This document shows positions 22,684-31,725 of a DNA stretch of 33,629 bases, one piece after another. Every line of letters begins with the position of its first letter. Positions within the stretch are counted from its first letter, which is position 1. The DNA is from Sulfurovum sp. (GTDB lineage: Bacteria; Campylobacterota; Campylobacteria; Campylobacterales; Sulfurovaceae): assembly GCA_026989435.1 (NCBI GenBank), contig JALSJI010000003.1:1-33629 (forward strand), written 5' to 3'. The translations under genes and the position numbers were made by a program. The notes below the pieces were generated by a model. The model saw only the letters and a list, made by a program, of their open reading frames with translations, was not told the origin of the DNA and searched no databases.

Positions 22684-25257
22684 TTATGAAATATCTATTT
22701 TGATTTCACCGTTAAGCACATCAAAGGTTACGTTTGCACCCTCAGTTACTTTATCTTCAAGTATCAATTCTGCAAGACGATCTTCTACTACTTCATAGAG
22801 AGCACGTTTGAGCGGTCGTGCACCGTAGACGGGATCAAAGCCTGCTTCGGCGATGTAGGCTTTTGCGTTTTGGGTGAGTGTGAGTGCAATGTCACGCTCT
22901 GCCAGCTTTTTTTGAATATCTCTAAAGAGGATATCTACAATACGCGTAATTGCATCAAGATCAAGCGGATTAAAGATGACCTGCTCATCGAGTCTGTTTA
23001 AAAATTCCGGCTTAAAGTATTTTTTAAGTTCTTCTTGTACGGCAACACGTCTATCATCCGGATCTTTAAACTCCATAATTTTGTCAGATGCGATATTGGA
23101 GGTCATGATGATAATGGTATTTTTGAAGTCTACCGTGACACCTTTGTTGTCTGTTAACCGTCCGTCATCAAGTACCTGTAATAGTGTATTAAAGACATCC
23201 GGATGGGCTTTTTCAATCTCATCAAAGAGTACTACAGAGTATGGTTTACGACGCACTGCTTCTGTGAGCTGTCCCCCCTCGTCATACCCTACATACCCAG
23301 GAGGTGCACCGACCAAACGTGAGGCTGCGTGTTTCTCCATATATTCGGACATATCAATACGAATGAGTGCTTTTTCCGAATCAAAGAGGAACTTTGCCAA
23401 AGTTTTTGCTACCTGTGTTTTACCCACACCTGTCGGTCCTAGAAACATAAAACTTCCAATTGGTCTGTTGTTGTCGCTAAGTCCTGCTTTATTACGTTTA
23501 ATGGCACGAGAGACTGCTTTGAGTGCTTCATCCTGTCCTACCACCTCTTGACTGAGAATATTTTCGATAGCAAGGATTTTCTCTTTTTCACTTTGAAGCA
23601 TTTTAGAGACTGAGATGCCTGTCCATCGGCTGACGATACTTGCTATCATCTCTTCATCTACAGAGTTTTTCAGTAGTGTGCCCCCTTTCATCATCTCATT
23701 CCATTTGCTCTCAAGTATTTTGAGTTTCCCCTCTTGGGCAGGGATTTGTCCATACTCTATCTCTGCAGCTTTGTTGAAATCACCGGAGCGTTTGGCAGCT
23801 TCTGCCTGTGTACGCAGGGAGTCGATTGCCGTTTTTATTTCTGCAATTTGATTAAAGACATCTTTTTCCATATCAAATTGATTTTGTAAAGAGAGACGTT
23901 TCTCTTCAAGGTTGGCAAGCTCTTGTTCTATCTCTTCAAGACGTGCGGCATTTTTTTCGGTCACCTCCATATTAAGTGCCTCTTTTTCTACCTGAAGCGT
24001 ACTTATCTGTCGTTTTGCCTTGGCCAGTTCGGTAGGTTCTGACTCAATTTGCATTTTAAGCTCAGCTGCTGCCTCATCAATAAGGTCAATGGCCTTATCG
24101 GGCAGAAATCTATCCGTAATGTATCTGTCTGAAAGTTTTGCTGCAGCAATGAGTGCTGCATCGGTAATGTTGACATTATGGTGCGCTTCAAGCTTATCTT
24201 TAATCCCTCTTAGGATTTGAAGTGCTTCATTAATGGTAGGTTCATCTACTTTGACAGGCTGAAAACGACGTTGTAAAGCTGTATCTTTTTCAAAATATTT
24301 TCTGTACTCTTTGAGTGTCGTCGCTCCGATCGTATGTAGCTCCCCGCGAGCAAGTGCCGGTTTGAGAATATTTGCTGCATCATTGCCTCCTTCACTTGCT
24401 CCGGCACCCACGATAGTATGAATTTCATCGATAAACAAAATGATATTGGCTGAGGCTTTTACCTCATCAATCACCGCTTTGAGTCTATCTTCAAACTCCC
24501 CTCTATATTTTGCTCCTGCAATAAGCCTATTCATATCCAGACTCATCACGCGCATATTTTGAAGACTTAGGGGCACCTCTTTATTGACGATACGTTGTGC
24601 AAGACCCTCTACGATAGCCGTTTTACCTGTACCGGGTTCACCAATGAGAATAGGATTATTTTTGGTTTTACGAATGAGAATTTGCATCATGCGCTGTACC
24701 TCTTCGTCACGTCCTATAACAGGATCTAATTTTCCATCAAGGGCTTTTTTGTTTAAATCATCCGCATATTGTGCCAAGGCTTCAAGCGTTTCATCTCCTG
24801 ATTGTGAGTCTATCTGTTTTCCGCCTCTAATACTCTCTAGTGTCTTTTTAAATTCAGAGATATCGAGATATTTTCCAAAGCTCTCTTTCATAAAAGTCTC
24901 ATCTGCATTGGCAAGTAACCATGCATCGACAGCTAGATACTGATCTCCGTTAGCTGCCATGACACCTTGCGCATTTTGCAAAGTGCGTACAAGATTCTGT
25001 GAGAGTTTGATATTCTCTTTTGTGACCGTAGAGACTTTAGGTAATTTATTAGCCAAAGATTTTATCTCTAGCTCTATAGCCACTTTATCTATATGCATTT
25101 TATTGAGTGTTTGATTCAAGATGCTGCCGGAGTTTGTTAGCAGTGCCCAGATAAGATGTACGGGTTCTATTTCTTGATTCTTGTTGTGTAGAGCAAGTGA
25201 TAGAGCCGATTCGATTGTACCCTGCATTTGGTTGGTTAGTTTTTCTAAGATATTCAT
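22684..25257 (-). CDS. clpB: ClpB disaggregase
   Basis: An 857-residue Hsp100 protein, the standard ClpB length, started at ATG 25257 with AAGGGGG six bases upstream; the frame continues to 25320 but that extension crosses the promoter. It rescues aggregated proteins with DnaK in the cytoplasm. An N-terminal Clp domain is followed by AAA-1 with Walker A GEPGTGKT at about 206-213, the pore loop [12 protein letters not shown], a long coiled-coil middle domain (about 390-520, rich in Glu, Lys and Leu), and AAA-2 with Walker A GPTGVGKT near 600 and the pore segment GYVGYDEGG. Nothing is degraded. Expression is probably heat-shock controlled through the HAIR-like repeat overlapping its promoter. 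Confidence 0.97.
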   Translation of the reverse strand: MNILEKLTNQMQGTIESALSLALHNKNQEIEPVHLIWALLTNSGSILNQTLNKMHIDKVAIELEIKSLANKLPKVSTVTKENIKLSQNLVRTLQNAQGVMAANGDQYLAVDAWLLANADETFMKESFGKYLDISEFKKTLESIRGGKQIDSQSGDETLEALAQYADDLNKKALDGKLDPVIGRDEEVQRMMQILIRKTKNNPILIGEPGTGKTAIVEGLAQRIVNKEVPLSLQNMRVMSLDMNRLIAGAKYRGEFEDRLKAVIDEVKASANIILFIDEIHTIVGAGASEGGNDAANILKPALARGELHTIGATTLKEYRKYFEKDTALQRRFQPVKVDEPTINEALQILRGIKDKLEAHHNVNITDAALIAAAKLSDRYITDRFLPDKAIDLIDEAAAELKMQIESEPTELAKAKRQISTLQVEKEALNMEVTEKNAARLEEIEQELANLEEKRLSLQNQFDMEKDVFNQIAEIKTAIDSLRTQAEAAKRSGDFNKAAEIEYGQIPAQEGKLKILESKWNEMMKGGTLLKNSVDEEMIASIVSRWTGISVSKMLQSEKEKILAIENILSQEVVGQDEALKAVSRAIKRNKAGLSDNNRPIGSFMFLGPTGVGKTQVAKTLAKFLFDSEKALIRIDMSEYMEKHAASRLVGAPPGYVGYDEGGQLTEAVRRKPYSVVLFDEIEKAHPDVFNTLLQVLDDGRLTDNKGVTVDFKNTIIIMTSNIASDKIMEFKDPDDRRVAVQEELKKYFKPEFLNRLDEQVIFNPLDLDAITRIVDILFRDIQKKLAERDIALTLTQNAKAYIAEAGFDPVYGARPLKRALYEVVEDRLAELILEDKVTEGANVTFDVLNGEIKIDIS

Positions 25258-25290
25258 GGAATACCCCCTTTTTTTTAGTAATCTATCCTT

Positions 25291-25320
25291 ATTATATAAC
25301 ATTGAGTCACTTATTGTCAA
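25291..25320 (-). promoter_or_regulatory. consensus sigma-70 promoter of clpB
   Basis: On the minus strand TTGACA (25320-25315), an 18-base spacer and TATAAT (25296-25291). Both hexamers are perfect, which is rare in this group where -35 boxes are usually absent. The leader to the ATG at 25257 is about 25-30 bases. Confidence 0.8.
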
Positions 25321-25321
25321 G
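25301..25321. promoter_or_regulatory. HAIR-like inverted repeat (HspR operator) at clpB
   Basis: Read on the minus strand: CTTGACA, seven bases, ACTCAAT. The HspR consensus is CTTGAGT-N7-ACTCAAG; 11 of 14 arm positions match with the exact seven-base spacer. It covers the -35 box, so a bound repressor would block RNA polymerase. HspR itself is not encoded in the window. Confidence 0.6.
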
Positions 25322-25382
25322 TTTTCTTAGTTGTATTTTTTAATTTATGCTTTTTATTCATTGGTAGAGACGCTCCGTCTTC

Positions 25383-25412
25383 TTTTTGACTATTTTTGAC
25401 AATTTTTGACGA
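25383..25412 (+). repeat. three tandem 10-base repeats TTTTTGACnA
   Basis: TTTTTGACTA, TTTTTGACAA and TTTTTGACGA follow one another without gaps, about 50 bases before the metzincin gene. The period is close to one DNA turn, so the units would face the same side of the helix. They contain TTGAC cores and could supply a -35 box or a regulator site. Confidence 0.6.
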
Positions 25413-25460
25413 TACTTGTTTAAATAAAAAGGTAATTTTTATTAAGAGTGAGAATAAAAA

Positions 25461-26228
25461 ATGTACAGATCGATATTTATTTTTGGTTTTATTTTGTTGT
25501 CGTTGGGTGGCTGTAGGCAGAGTGAGGATTTGTCAAATCAGTCTAATTTAATGGCTCAAACTCAAGATATCGAGAAGAGATCTTCATCAAAATTGATAGA
25601 TATTTTGGTTCTTGTAGATCAAGAGGATAGTGATAATTTCAATGGCGTTAATGAGGCGAAAATAGATCATTTTATCTCAGTGACTAATAGGATCTATCAA
25701 AATAGTAACTTGGATATTAGATTTCAAATTAAAAAGATAGAGCCCTATAGACTGGGTAAGTGTGGCTCTAAAGAGCTGCTCTATGCGATACAAAGAGACG
25801 GAGCGGTTGAGAGACTGCGTAATGATGTGAAGGCAGATTTGGTTATAGCTTATAGAAAATATGCGAATGATGGAATATGTGGGATTGCTTTTATCAACGA
25901 CAGGTATAAAAGAGAGTATGGGTATGCACACGTATCTTTGGAGTGTGTCAGCACTACAACGGCGCACGAGATAGGTCATATGATGGGGCTTGACCATCAA
26001 GAAAACAGATCTATACCGTATGCACACGGATATGGTATAGAGGGTGAGTTTCATACGATTATGGCTTATGGAGAGTATTATCGGAGAAAAGATCAGATGT
26101 ATAACTACTCTAGTCCTCAGCTAGAGTGTAACGGATATGTCTGTGGTGTAGAAAAAGAGCTTGAAAACGGTGCAGATGCCGTAAGTGCACTTAGGGTTGG
26201 ATCAGAGAAAATAGTAGTATTTAATTGA
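25461..26228 (+). CDS. lipoprotein metzincin zinc metalloprotease
   Basis: A 255-residue protein with a lipoprotein signal ending LGGC, lipid-carrying Cys18. The following residues are Arg-Gln, not the inner-membrane retention Asp, so outer-membrane location is likely. The catalytic motif HEIGHMMGLDH is at 169-179, with zinc ligands His169, His173 and His179 and Glu170 as base. The Met-turn is TIMAYGEY with Met201, and the C-terminal YNYSSPQ...NGADAVSAL pattern is that of reprolysin-like (M12B-type) bacterial metzincins. Five cysteines (101, 140, 162, 223, 228) could form disulfides. Only about 25 residues separate the lipid anchor from the catalytic domain, so the usual pro-domain is absent. 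The gene lies back to back with clpB; the next gene starts 10 bases later. Confidence 0.87.
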   Translation: MYRSIFIFGFILLSLGGCRQSEDLSNQSNLMAQTQDIEKRSSSKLIDILVLVDQEDSDNFNGVNEAKIDHFISVTNRIYQNSNLDIRFQIKKIEPYRLGKCGSKELLYAIQRDGAVERLRNDVKADLVIAYRKYANDGICGIAFINDRYKREYGYAHVSLECVSTTTAHEIGHMMGLDHQENRSIPYAHGYGIEGEFHTIMAYGEYYRRKDQMYNYSSPQLECNGYVCGVEKELENGADAVSALRVGSEKIVVFN

Positions 26229-26238
26229 GTAATGGTGT

Positions 26239-26862
26239 ATGATTGCAGTGAAAAAAAATCTATTTTGGATAGTGCTGATATCGGCTGTATTGTTTTTTCT
26301 CTCAACAGTTGTATCGAAAGAAGATAATGAAGTATCGGAGAAAAAGCCAGATAGTAGCGTATCTTATGAGATAAAAAAGAGACAAGAAAGATTTAAGTAC
26401 CGTGATAAAAAGGTATTTAGAGAGATAGAAGAGAATAGAAGCATTGAGACGCATATGCCTTTTGAAAATTATAGTCTTGATGATGCTTTAGAAGAGCTAA
26501 AGGCTATTAGCAACGTCACACCCTTTGATGCAGTGAGAATGAAGTATGATGTAAGAGATATTGATGTTGGAGCGTATCTCAATTTACCTGAAATTGAAGG
26601 CAATATTTATACAATGCAGGTGGAACAAAGAGTTGTTTCAGCTAGGGGAAATATCACTATAATCGGAAGTTTTGAGGAGAACGGCATCGTTTACGATGCC
26701 GTAATCACAAGGGGTAAGGATACCGTTTTTATCTCTATGCGTACTCCGGAAGGAAACTATGAAGCCGATATTTTTCACACAAAAGGGTTACTCTACTCAA
26801 GTAGATCTTTGCAGATAGCTATGCATGATAAAGGGAGTATCGATACCTTAAAGCCGGACTAA
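26239..26862 (+). CDS. membrane-anchored protein resembling a metzincin pro-domain
   Basis: A 207-residue protein (ATG 26239; a GTG at 26248 would begin MKKNLFW and is equally possible). Residues 8-25 form one membrane helix, and the rest should be periplasmic. A charged helical stretch (about 30-75) leads to a beta-rich domain. This reads like the pro-domain of reprolysin-like proteases: LPEIEGNIYTMQVEQRV, then ARGNITIIGSF, AVITRGKDTVFISMRTPEG and NYEADI. No cysteine is present, so inhibition by a cysteine switch is excluded. It follows the metzincin gene by 10 bases and is surely co-transcribed. I infer that it acts on the protease in trans as chaperone, inhibitor or anchor; a substrate or an unrelated periplasmic protein is also possible. 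Confidence 0.7.
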   Translation: MIAVKKNLFWIVLISAVLFFLSTVVSKEDNEVSEKKPDSSVSYEIKKRQERFKYRDKKVFREIEENRSIETHMPFENYSLDDALEELKAISNVTPFDAVRMKYDVRDIDVGAYLNLPEIEGNIYTMQVEQRVVSARGNITIIGSFEENGIVYDAVITRGKDTVFISMRTPEGNYEADIFHTKGLLYSSRSLQIAMHDKGSIDTLKPD

Positions 26863-27005
26863 TCTATCATTCTCTCCTTATTAGGTGGATTTTGGAGTAA
26901 GAATGCTTTATCGGATAGTATGATGCATGCAGAGATATCAAAAGCAATCTCTTAGAGGTTTTTCAATAAAATGACACATCAATTTTCACAAGAAAGATTA
27001 TCAAT

Positions 27006-28361
27006 ATGATTCAAAAAAGTAAAAAGATTATGCTGGTCGGATTTTTGGCCACGTGTCTATCAGCATATCTCTTTGGGGTTTCTGCCGCGGCAAAAGAGAA
27101 TTTGGCAAAAAAATATAAACCCTCTACTCCCAAAGAGAAGATGGATGCTTATATTAAGTTTACTCAGATCCTTAATATTATAGAGAGCCAATATGTAGAT
27201 GAGATAAACACAACGTCTTTGGTGGATAAGGCATTAAGAGGTTTGATGACGAACCTTGATGCACACTCTTCGTTTATGGATACCAAAGCATTTAAAGATC
27301 TCTCTGTACAAACCAAAGGCGAGTTTGGTGGACTTGGTATCTCTATAGGTATGAAGGACGGTGCTTTGACCGTGATTGCACCTATAAAAGACACACCTGC
27401 ATATAAAGCCGGAATTAAAGCCGGCGATATTATCTTAAAAATAGATGACGAGGCGACGTTGGGTATGACAATAGACGAATCGGTCAAGCGTATGCGAGGG
27501 AAGCCGAAAACCTCAGTCGAGTTAACGATTATTCGTAAAAACGAGCCTAAACCGCTAAAAATAAAAATTGTAAGAGATATTATCAAAATACAGTCCGTGT
27601 ATGCAAAGACGATCGATAAAGATATACTCTATCTTCTGATCAGTTCCTTTGATCAAAAAGTTGTTAAAAGTATTCAAAAAGCGATAGACGAACATAACAA
27701 TACCGCAGGGATTATATTGGATTTGAGAAACAATCCGGGAGGTCTTTTAGATCAGGCTGTAGGTGTGGTGGATCTCTTTGTAGACAAAGGGGTGATTGTG
27801 AGTCAAAAAGGAAAGCAAAAGAGTGAGAATATAGCCTACAAGGCCCATAGTGAACATACAGATATATCTACACCTATCGTAACGCTGGTAAACGGAGGAT
27901 CCGCGTCGGCTTCAGAGATTGTCTCCGGTGCATTGCAGGATTTTAATCGCAGTATTATTGTAGGAGAGAAGACTTTTGGAAAAGGCTCTGTTCAGGTAGT
28001 CATGCCAATTGGCAAGGATGAGGCACTAAAGCTTACCGTCGCACGTTATTATCTCCCAAGCGGACGAACGATTCAGGCTGTAGGGGTTACTCCCGATATT
28101 ATTGTTCATCTGGGAAAGATAGAGTACGAAGAGGAGACTTTGTCTATTAAAGAGAGAGACTTGAAAAAACATCTTGAAGAGGAGCTTGAGAAACTAGAGA
28201 AGAAATCTGTAAAAAACAGAGAGATCAACGCTACATCCGAGGACAATGAGACGAAAGAGGATGAGACAGTGATTACGGAGGAACAACTCTATATGGATCT
28301 TCAACTTAAGTCAGCCGTGGATATACTCAATGCACTGATTATTACAAATAAAGGGAAGTAG
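27006..28361 (+). CDS. ctpA: carboxy-terminal processing protease (S41A)
   Basis: A 451-residue periplasmic serine protease of the CtpA/Prc family. A signal or anchor helix (about 7-28) is followed by a helical region, a PDZ domain at about 100-190 (from GEFGGLGISIGMKDG) and the S41 core. The catalytic pair is Ser301 in NGGSASASEIVSG and Lys326 in EKTFGKGSVQ, with the usual 25-residue separation; LDLRNNPGG at about 238-246 is the conserved substrate-side motif. The tail (about 365-425) is acidic and lysine-rich. Such proteases trim or degrade envelope proteins including peptidoglycan hydrolases. It starts the ctpA-purC-purS-purQ unit, with purC beginning three bases after its stop, an arrangement I recall from Campylobacter jejuni. 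Confidence 0.94.
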   Translation: MIQKSKKIMLVGFLATCLSAYLFGVSAAAKENLAKKYKPSTPKEKMDAYIKFTQILNIIESQYVDEINTTSLVDKALRGLMTNLDAHSSFMDTKAFKDLSVQTKGEFGGLGISIGMKDGALTVIAPIKDTPAYKAGIKAGDIILKIDDEATLGMTIDESVKRMRGKPKTSVELTIIRKNEPKPLKIKIVRDIIKIQSVYAKTIDKDILYLLISSFDQKVVKSIQKAIDEHNNTAGIILDLRNNPGGLLDQAVGVVDLFVDKGVIVSQKGKQKSENIAYKAHSEHTDISTPIVTLVNGGSASASEIVSGALQDFNRSIIVGEKTFGKGSVQVVMPIGKDEALKLTVARYYLPSGRTIQAVGVTPDIIVHLGKIEYEEETLSIKERDLKKHLEEELEKLEKKSVKNREINATSEDNETKEDETVITEEQLYMDLQLKSAVDILNALIITNKGK

Positions 28362-28364
28362 ACG

Positions 28365-29096
28365 GTGGAAAAAAAAGAACTCCTCTATGAGGGAAAGGCA
28401 AAAAAGATTTGGAAAACGGAGGATGAGAATCTTCTAATTTCCGAATTTAAGGATTCATTGACAGCCTTTAACGGCAAAAAGAGATCCTTAGAGGAGGGAA
28501 AAGGTGCATTAAATAATCAAATTTCTGCGGTACTCTTTGAGTATTTAGAAGAAAAAGGTATTTCAACACATTATGTTCGTATGCTTGACGAGAACCATAT
28601 GTTGCATAAGCGTACGGAGGTGATTCAAATTGAGGTGATTGTACGCAATATTGCTGCAGGCTCGTTAAGTAAAAATTTGGGTATTGCAGAAAAGACGGTA
28701 CTCCCTTTTGCACTGGTGGAGTTTGATTATAAAAATGACGCCTTGGGAGACCCTAAACTTAACGATCAGCACTGTCTTTTGTTAAATCTGGTTAATCATA
28801 GCGATGAGCTTGAGTTTATACGGTTTACGGCAAGACGCATCAATACCTTGTTAGGTCGACTTTTTACAAAGATGGATATTAATTTGGTTGATTTCAAGCT
28901 GGAATTTGGCAGAGATAAAGACGGAAACATTATTCTTATAGATGAATTGAGTCCCGATAATTTTAGGCTATGGGATGCCAAGAGTGGCGAGAGTATGGAT
29001 AAAGACAGGTTTAGACAGGGATTGGGCGGTCTTAGTGATGCCTATCAATCCGTATTAAAGAGAATTCAGCATCGCAGTAAAGAAGGATGGGCATGA
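28365..29096 (+). CDS. purC: phosphoribosylaminoimidazole-succinocarboxamide synthase
   Basis: A 243-residue SAICAR synthetase, step 8 of de novo purine synthesis, joining CAIR with aspartate at the cost of ATP. The start is GTG 28365, with an AAGGGAAG ribosome site inside the end of ctpA. The N-terminus [11 protein letters not shown], the [12 protein letters not shown] motif and the C-terminal [14 protein letters not shown] are diagnostic for PurC. Length is normal (E. coli 237). It is followed by purS with an ATGA overlap. The protein looks intact. Confidence 0.97.
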   Translation: MEKKELLYEGKAKKIWKTEDENLLISEFKDSLTAFNGKKRSLEEGKGALNNQISAVLFEYLEEKGISTHYVRMLDENHMLHKRTEVIQIEVIVRNIAAGSLSKNLGIAEKTVLPFALVEFDYKNDALGDPKLNDQHCLLLNLVNHSDELEFIRFTARRINTLLGRLFTKMDINLVDFKLEFGRDKDGNIILIDELSPDNFRLWDAKSGESMDKDRFRQGLGGLSDAYQSVLKRIQHRSKEGWA

Positions 29097-29335
29097 AAGC
29101 AGTAGTAAACGTATTTTTAAAAGAGGGTGTGCTTGATCCTCAAGGGAAAGCAACACATCATGCATTGGAATCTTTGGGTTTTTCAGGTATTGATAGTGTA
29201 CGTATAGGCAAGCAGATTGTTATTGCACTCAATAGCAGCGACCAAGCAGAGGCGAAGCGAAGTGTAGAGCAAATGTGTGAGACACTGCTTGCAAATACGG
29301 TGATTGAAGAGTATAGCGTAGAGATAGTTGAATGA
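29093..29335 (+). CDS. purS: PurS subunit of FGAM synthetase
   Basis: An 80-residue protein beginning at ATG 29093, which overlaps the purC TGA and has GAAGG six bases before it; the ATG at 29087 is too close to that site. PurS bridges PurL and PurQ in the three-part formylglycinamidine ribonucleotide synthetase. Matching features are [18 protein letters not shown], the [17 protein letters not shown] core and the terminal [10 protein letters not shown]. It ends with an ATGA overlap into purQ, so the two subunits are translationally coupled. The large subunit PurL is not in the window. Confidence 0.95.
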   Translation: MKAVVNVFLKEGVLDPQGKATHHALESLGFSGIDSVRIGKQIVIALNSSDQAEAKRSVEQMCETLLANTVIEEYSVEIVE

Positions 29336-30003
29336 AAGTAGCAGTATTAAGATTCCCCGGGACAAACTGTGAGTTTGACACTCAGTATGCATTTGAAACC
29401 TTAGGTCATACTGCTGTATTGGTATGGCATGAGGATAGTAGACTTCCCGATGATACAGACTTGGTAGTAGTACCCGGGGGATTCTCCTATGGAGATTATC
29501 TACGTTCAGGCTCTATTGCACGTTTTTCTCCTATCATGAAGGCAGTAACGGCGTATGCCAAGAGTGGCGGGAGAGTACTTGGTATTTGTAATGGTTTTCA
29601 AATCCTTGCAGAGGCAGGACTTTTGCCAGGGGCATTGAAGCGAAACAACAACCTGCACTTTATCTCAAAATTTCAGCATATTAGTGTAGTTAATCATGAG
29701 AATGCATTTTTAAATCAGTGTGAAAAAGGCGAAATACTCAATATACCTATCGCCCATGCGGACGGGAATTACTATATCGATGATGAAGGTTTGAAGCGTC
29801 TTGAAGCAAATGGTCAAATTCTGCTTCGTTATTGTGACAGCAGAGGCAATCCTATTGCCTTAAACGGCTCTGTAGACTCCATTGCCGGTATATGTAATAC
29901 AGAGAAAAACGTCTTTGGTCTAATGCCCCACCCTGAACGTGCGATAGAGATGATATTGGGTTCTTCAGACGGCGTACGTATGCTTAAAGGTTTTGATGTT
30001 TGA
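29332..30003 (+). CDS. purQ: PurQ, glutaminase subunit of FGAM synthetase
   Basis: A 223-residue class I glutamine amidotransferase that supplies ammonia to PurL in step 4 of purine synthesis. The nucleophile is Cys86 in LGICNGFQIL; His200 and Glu202 in MPHPERA complete the triad. The N-terminus VAVLRFPGTNCEFDT and the loop PGGFSYGDYLRSG are PurQ-specific. Its start overlaps the purS stop (ATGA) and its TGA shares its last base with the next ATG, so translation runs straight on into a non-purine membrane protein. Confidence 0.97.
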   Translation: MKVAVLRFPGTNCEFDTQYAFETLGHTAVLVWHEDSRLPDDTDLVVVPGGFSYGDYLRSGSIARFSPIMKAVTAYAKSGGRVLGICNGFQILAEAGLLPGALKRNNNLHFISKFQHISVVNHENAFLNQCEKGEILNIPIAHADGNYYIDDEGLKRLEANGQILLRYCDSRGNPIALNGSVDSIAGICNTEKNVFGLMPHPERAIEMILGSSDGVRMLKGFDV

Positions 30004-31037
30004 TGTTTATACCTCATTTCTCTCTGCTTTTTATGATGGTTATGATCTATGCAGGGGCAGTAGAGGCTCAGAGTAGATACACATACAGTTATATACCCAA
30101 AAAGGTCTATGAAAATCAGCTTTTTCCAGTAACCGTAGTAGGTGCAGACCAAAATCAAACCCCAAGGTTGACGTATGATCGTTCCGATCCGACGCAACCT
30201 GTTTTTTCCACGCCTTTACAGGTAAAAAACGGTGATGATGTCTTTTATACTTTTTATTTTAAAGCGGGGAAAACGGACGTGCACCTGCCTCTTCTGTTTA
30301 TCTCTACACCCTCAGAGGAGACGACTCTTGAGAAACACTATATCCCTCTTGAGAAACTTAAAGAGGATGAGAATTTTTCAGGGGTTTTGGCAACAGAGTT
30401 TAAAATTAAAAACTATCAAGTTTCAAATTTTGATGGGGATAATCATATTGTTAATCTCTCCATTGAGGCATATGAGGCAAATATAGAAGATATGCGCCTA
30501 CAAGGGTCGAGCGATTACGGTATTGAAAATGTTTCACGAGAAAATGCAAAAGTGACTGCTGAGTTTTATGCTGTTTTGCCTCGTTCGCAAGAGAAGCTAC
30601 AATTTACCTATTTTAATACCGTGAAACAGCGTTATATTGCTATAGTATTGCCTGTACAAGTTCAGAATGCTTCAGTAAGTACACAATCTGATTTAAATCC
30701 TAAAGTGGATGCATTTGAGCGCTTAAAACGCTATGCATTGATATTTTTTGCTCTTTTTTTTATTGTGATGTTTATATGGAAAAGAGATTTTTTATACCTC
30801 GTGTTAGGCGTGTTGTCTGCTCTTGCACTGCTTACTTTTTATATACCGCATAAAAAGATATGCGTCAAGCAAGGATCTCCGCTTTATATTTTGCCTACAC
30901 AGACCAGTACGATCGGCACAAGGATAGAAAAGCAGTTGGATACTATGATATTGAACGTGCATGAAGGGTATACCAAAATCGAGTATAAAAAAGGAGTGAT
31001 AGGATGGATCAAAGATGAAGATATTTGCCAGCCTTAG
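30003..31037 (+). CDS. periplasmic/membrane protein with C-terminal SH3-like domain, unknown function
   Basis: A 344-residue protein from ATG 30003, sharing one base with the purQ stop. A signal peptide (about 1-20) is followed by a beta-rich periplasmic region (about 25-220) that resembles BatD-type repeats in flavour (RYTYSYIPKKVYENQLFPV at the start). Two membrane helices (about 243-282) follow. The last ~60 residues form a bacterial SH3-like domain beginning at the ICVKQGSPLYILP segment and ending GVIGWIKDEDIC. SH3-like domains often bind cell-wall peptides. I recall a gene of the same kind in the same place, between purQ and plsC, in Campylobacter jejuni. Function is not known. Its 3' end overlaps plsC by 23 bases. 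Confidence 0.8.
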   Translation: MFIPHFSLLFMMVMIYAGAVEAQSRYTYSYIPKKVYENQLFPVTVVGADQNQTPRLTYDRSDPTQPVFSTPLQVKNGDDVFYTFYFKAGKTDVHLPLLFISTPSEETTLEKHYIPLEKLKEDENFSGVLATEFKIKNYQVSNFDGDNHIVNLSIEAYEANIEDMRLQGSSDYGIENVSRENAKVTAEFYAVLPRSQEKLQFTYFNTVKQRYIAIVLPVQVQNASVSTQSDLNPKVDAFERLKRYALIFFALFFIVMFIWKRDFLYLVLGVLSALALLTFYIPHKKICVKQGSPLYILPTQTSTIGTRIEKQLDTMILNVHEGYTKIEYKKGVIGWIKDEDICQP

Positions 31038-31725
31038 ATTTTATTGGGGTGCCTTTGTCATCTCTTTTAATACGGCTGTACTAATGATTCCTGCTTTGAT
31101 GATTTTTGGTAAGTATAAAAGTACGATTGTACATCATATCAACGCCTTAACACTTTGGATGATGGGTGGAATTGTTTTAAAAAAAGGAACCATGGATATG
31201 GATGCAGATATGTATGTGATGAATCATCAGGGGGTGGTAGATATTATAGGATTTGAAGCCGTACAGAATAATCATGTACGATGGGCAGCTAAAAAAGAGC
31301 TTTTTGATACACTTTGGTTTGGTAATTTGCTTAAATATGCAGAACAGATATCCGTAGATAGAGCCAGCAGGTCCTCCTTGAGAAAATTTATTAAAGATGT
31401 GGCATATTCCAGAGATGTTATGAAGCGACCGGTAGCAGTATTTCCTGAGGGTACGAGAACGGACAAACAGGATTTGCTTCCTTTTAAAGCCGGTACAAAG
31501 GTGACAGCCGAGAAATTAGGTCTGAAAGTACAGCCGGTTGTGATTACGGGAAGCAAGAGATTGCTCAATGAGCATAATAAAACAGCACATTCGGCAATTG
31601 TACATTACCATTTTTTACCTACGATAGACGTGAGCAAAGCAGATAAAGGATGGTATAAAAGATTAAGAGATGAGATGCAAAAGGTTATAGACGATGAACT
31701 TATTTACAATCATCGCAGTCGCTAG
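31015..31725 (+). CDS. plsC: 1-acyl-sn-glycerol-3-phosphate acyltransferase
   Basis: A 236-residue inner-membrane enzyme that acylates lysophosphatidic acid to phosphatidic acid. The N-terminal helix (about 10-31) anchors it. The catalytic NHxxxxD motif is at 70-76 (NHQGVVD, with His71 and Asp76), and the glycerol-phosphate-binding FPEGTR is at 143-148; QPVVITGSKRL is the usual fourth block. Length matches PlsC (about 240). It starts 23 bases before the end of the SH3 protein and ends 32 bases inside crcB, so the genes are interlocked. The position after purine genes is shared, as I recall, with C. jejuni. Confidence 0.94.
   Translation: MKIFASLRFYWGAFVISFNTAVLMIPALMIFGKYKSTIVHHINALTLWMMGGIVLKKGTMDMDADMYVMNHQGVVDIIGFEAVQNNHVRWAAKKELFDTLWFGNLLKYAEQISVDRASRSSLRKFIKDVAYSRDVMKRPVAVFPEGTRTDKQDLLPFKAGTKVTAEKLGLKVQPVVITGSKRLLNEHNKTAHSAIVHYHFLPTIDVSKADKGWYKRLRDEMQKVIDDELIYNHRSR

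Noticed and set aside
22976-23551. 191-residue open frame on the plus strand, antisense to clpB
   Set aside because: It is serine-rich low-complexity translation of the reverse of a highly conserved clpB region, with no ribosome site and no family motifs.
25258-25320. N-terminal extension of ClpB
   Set aside because: It would run through the -10 and -35 boxes of the clpB promoter, and ATG 25257 has a strong AAGGGGG site and gives the standard 857-residue length.
25301-25321. CIRCE (HrcA) operator at clpB
   Set aside because: The arms do not match TTAGCACTC / GAGTGCTAA and the spacer is seven rather than nine bases; HAIR fits much better.
25370-25385. Short hairpin AGACG-CTC-CGTCT followed by T-rich sequence as a terminator
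   Set aside because: The stem is only five pairs and no gene ends upstream on that strand.
25383-25412. CRISPR-like array
   Set aside because: The units are 10 bases long, contiguous and without spacers, and no cas gene is present.
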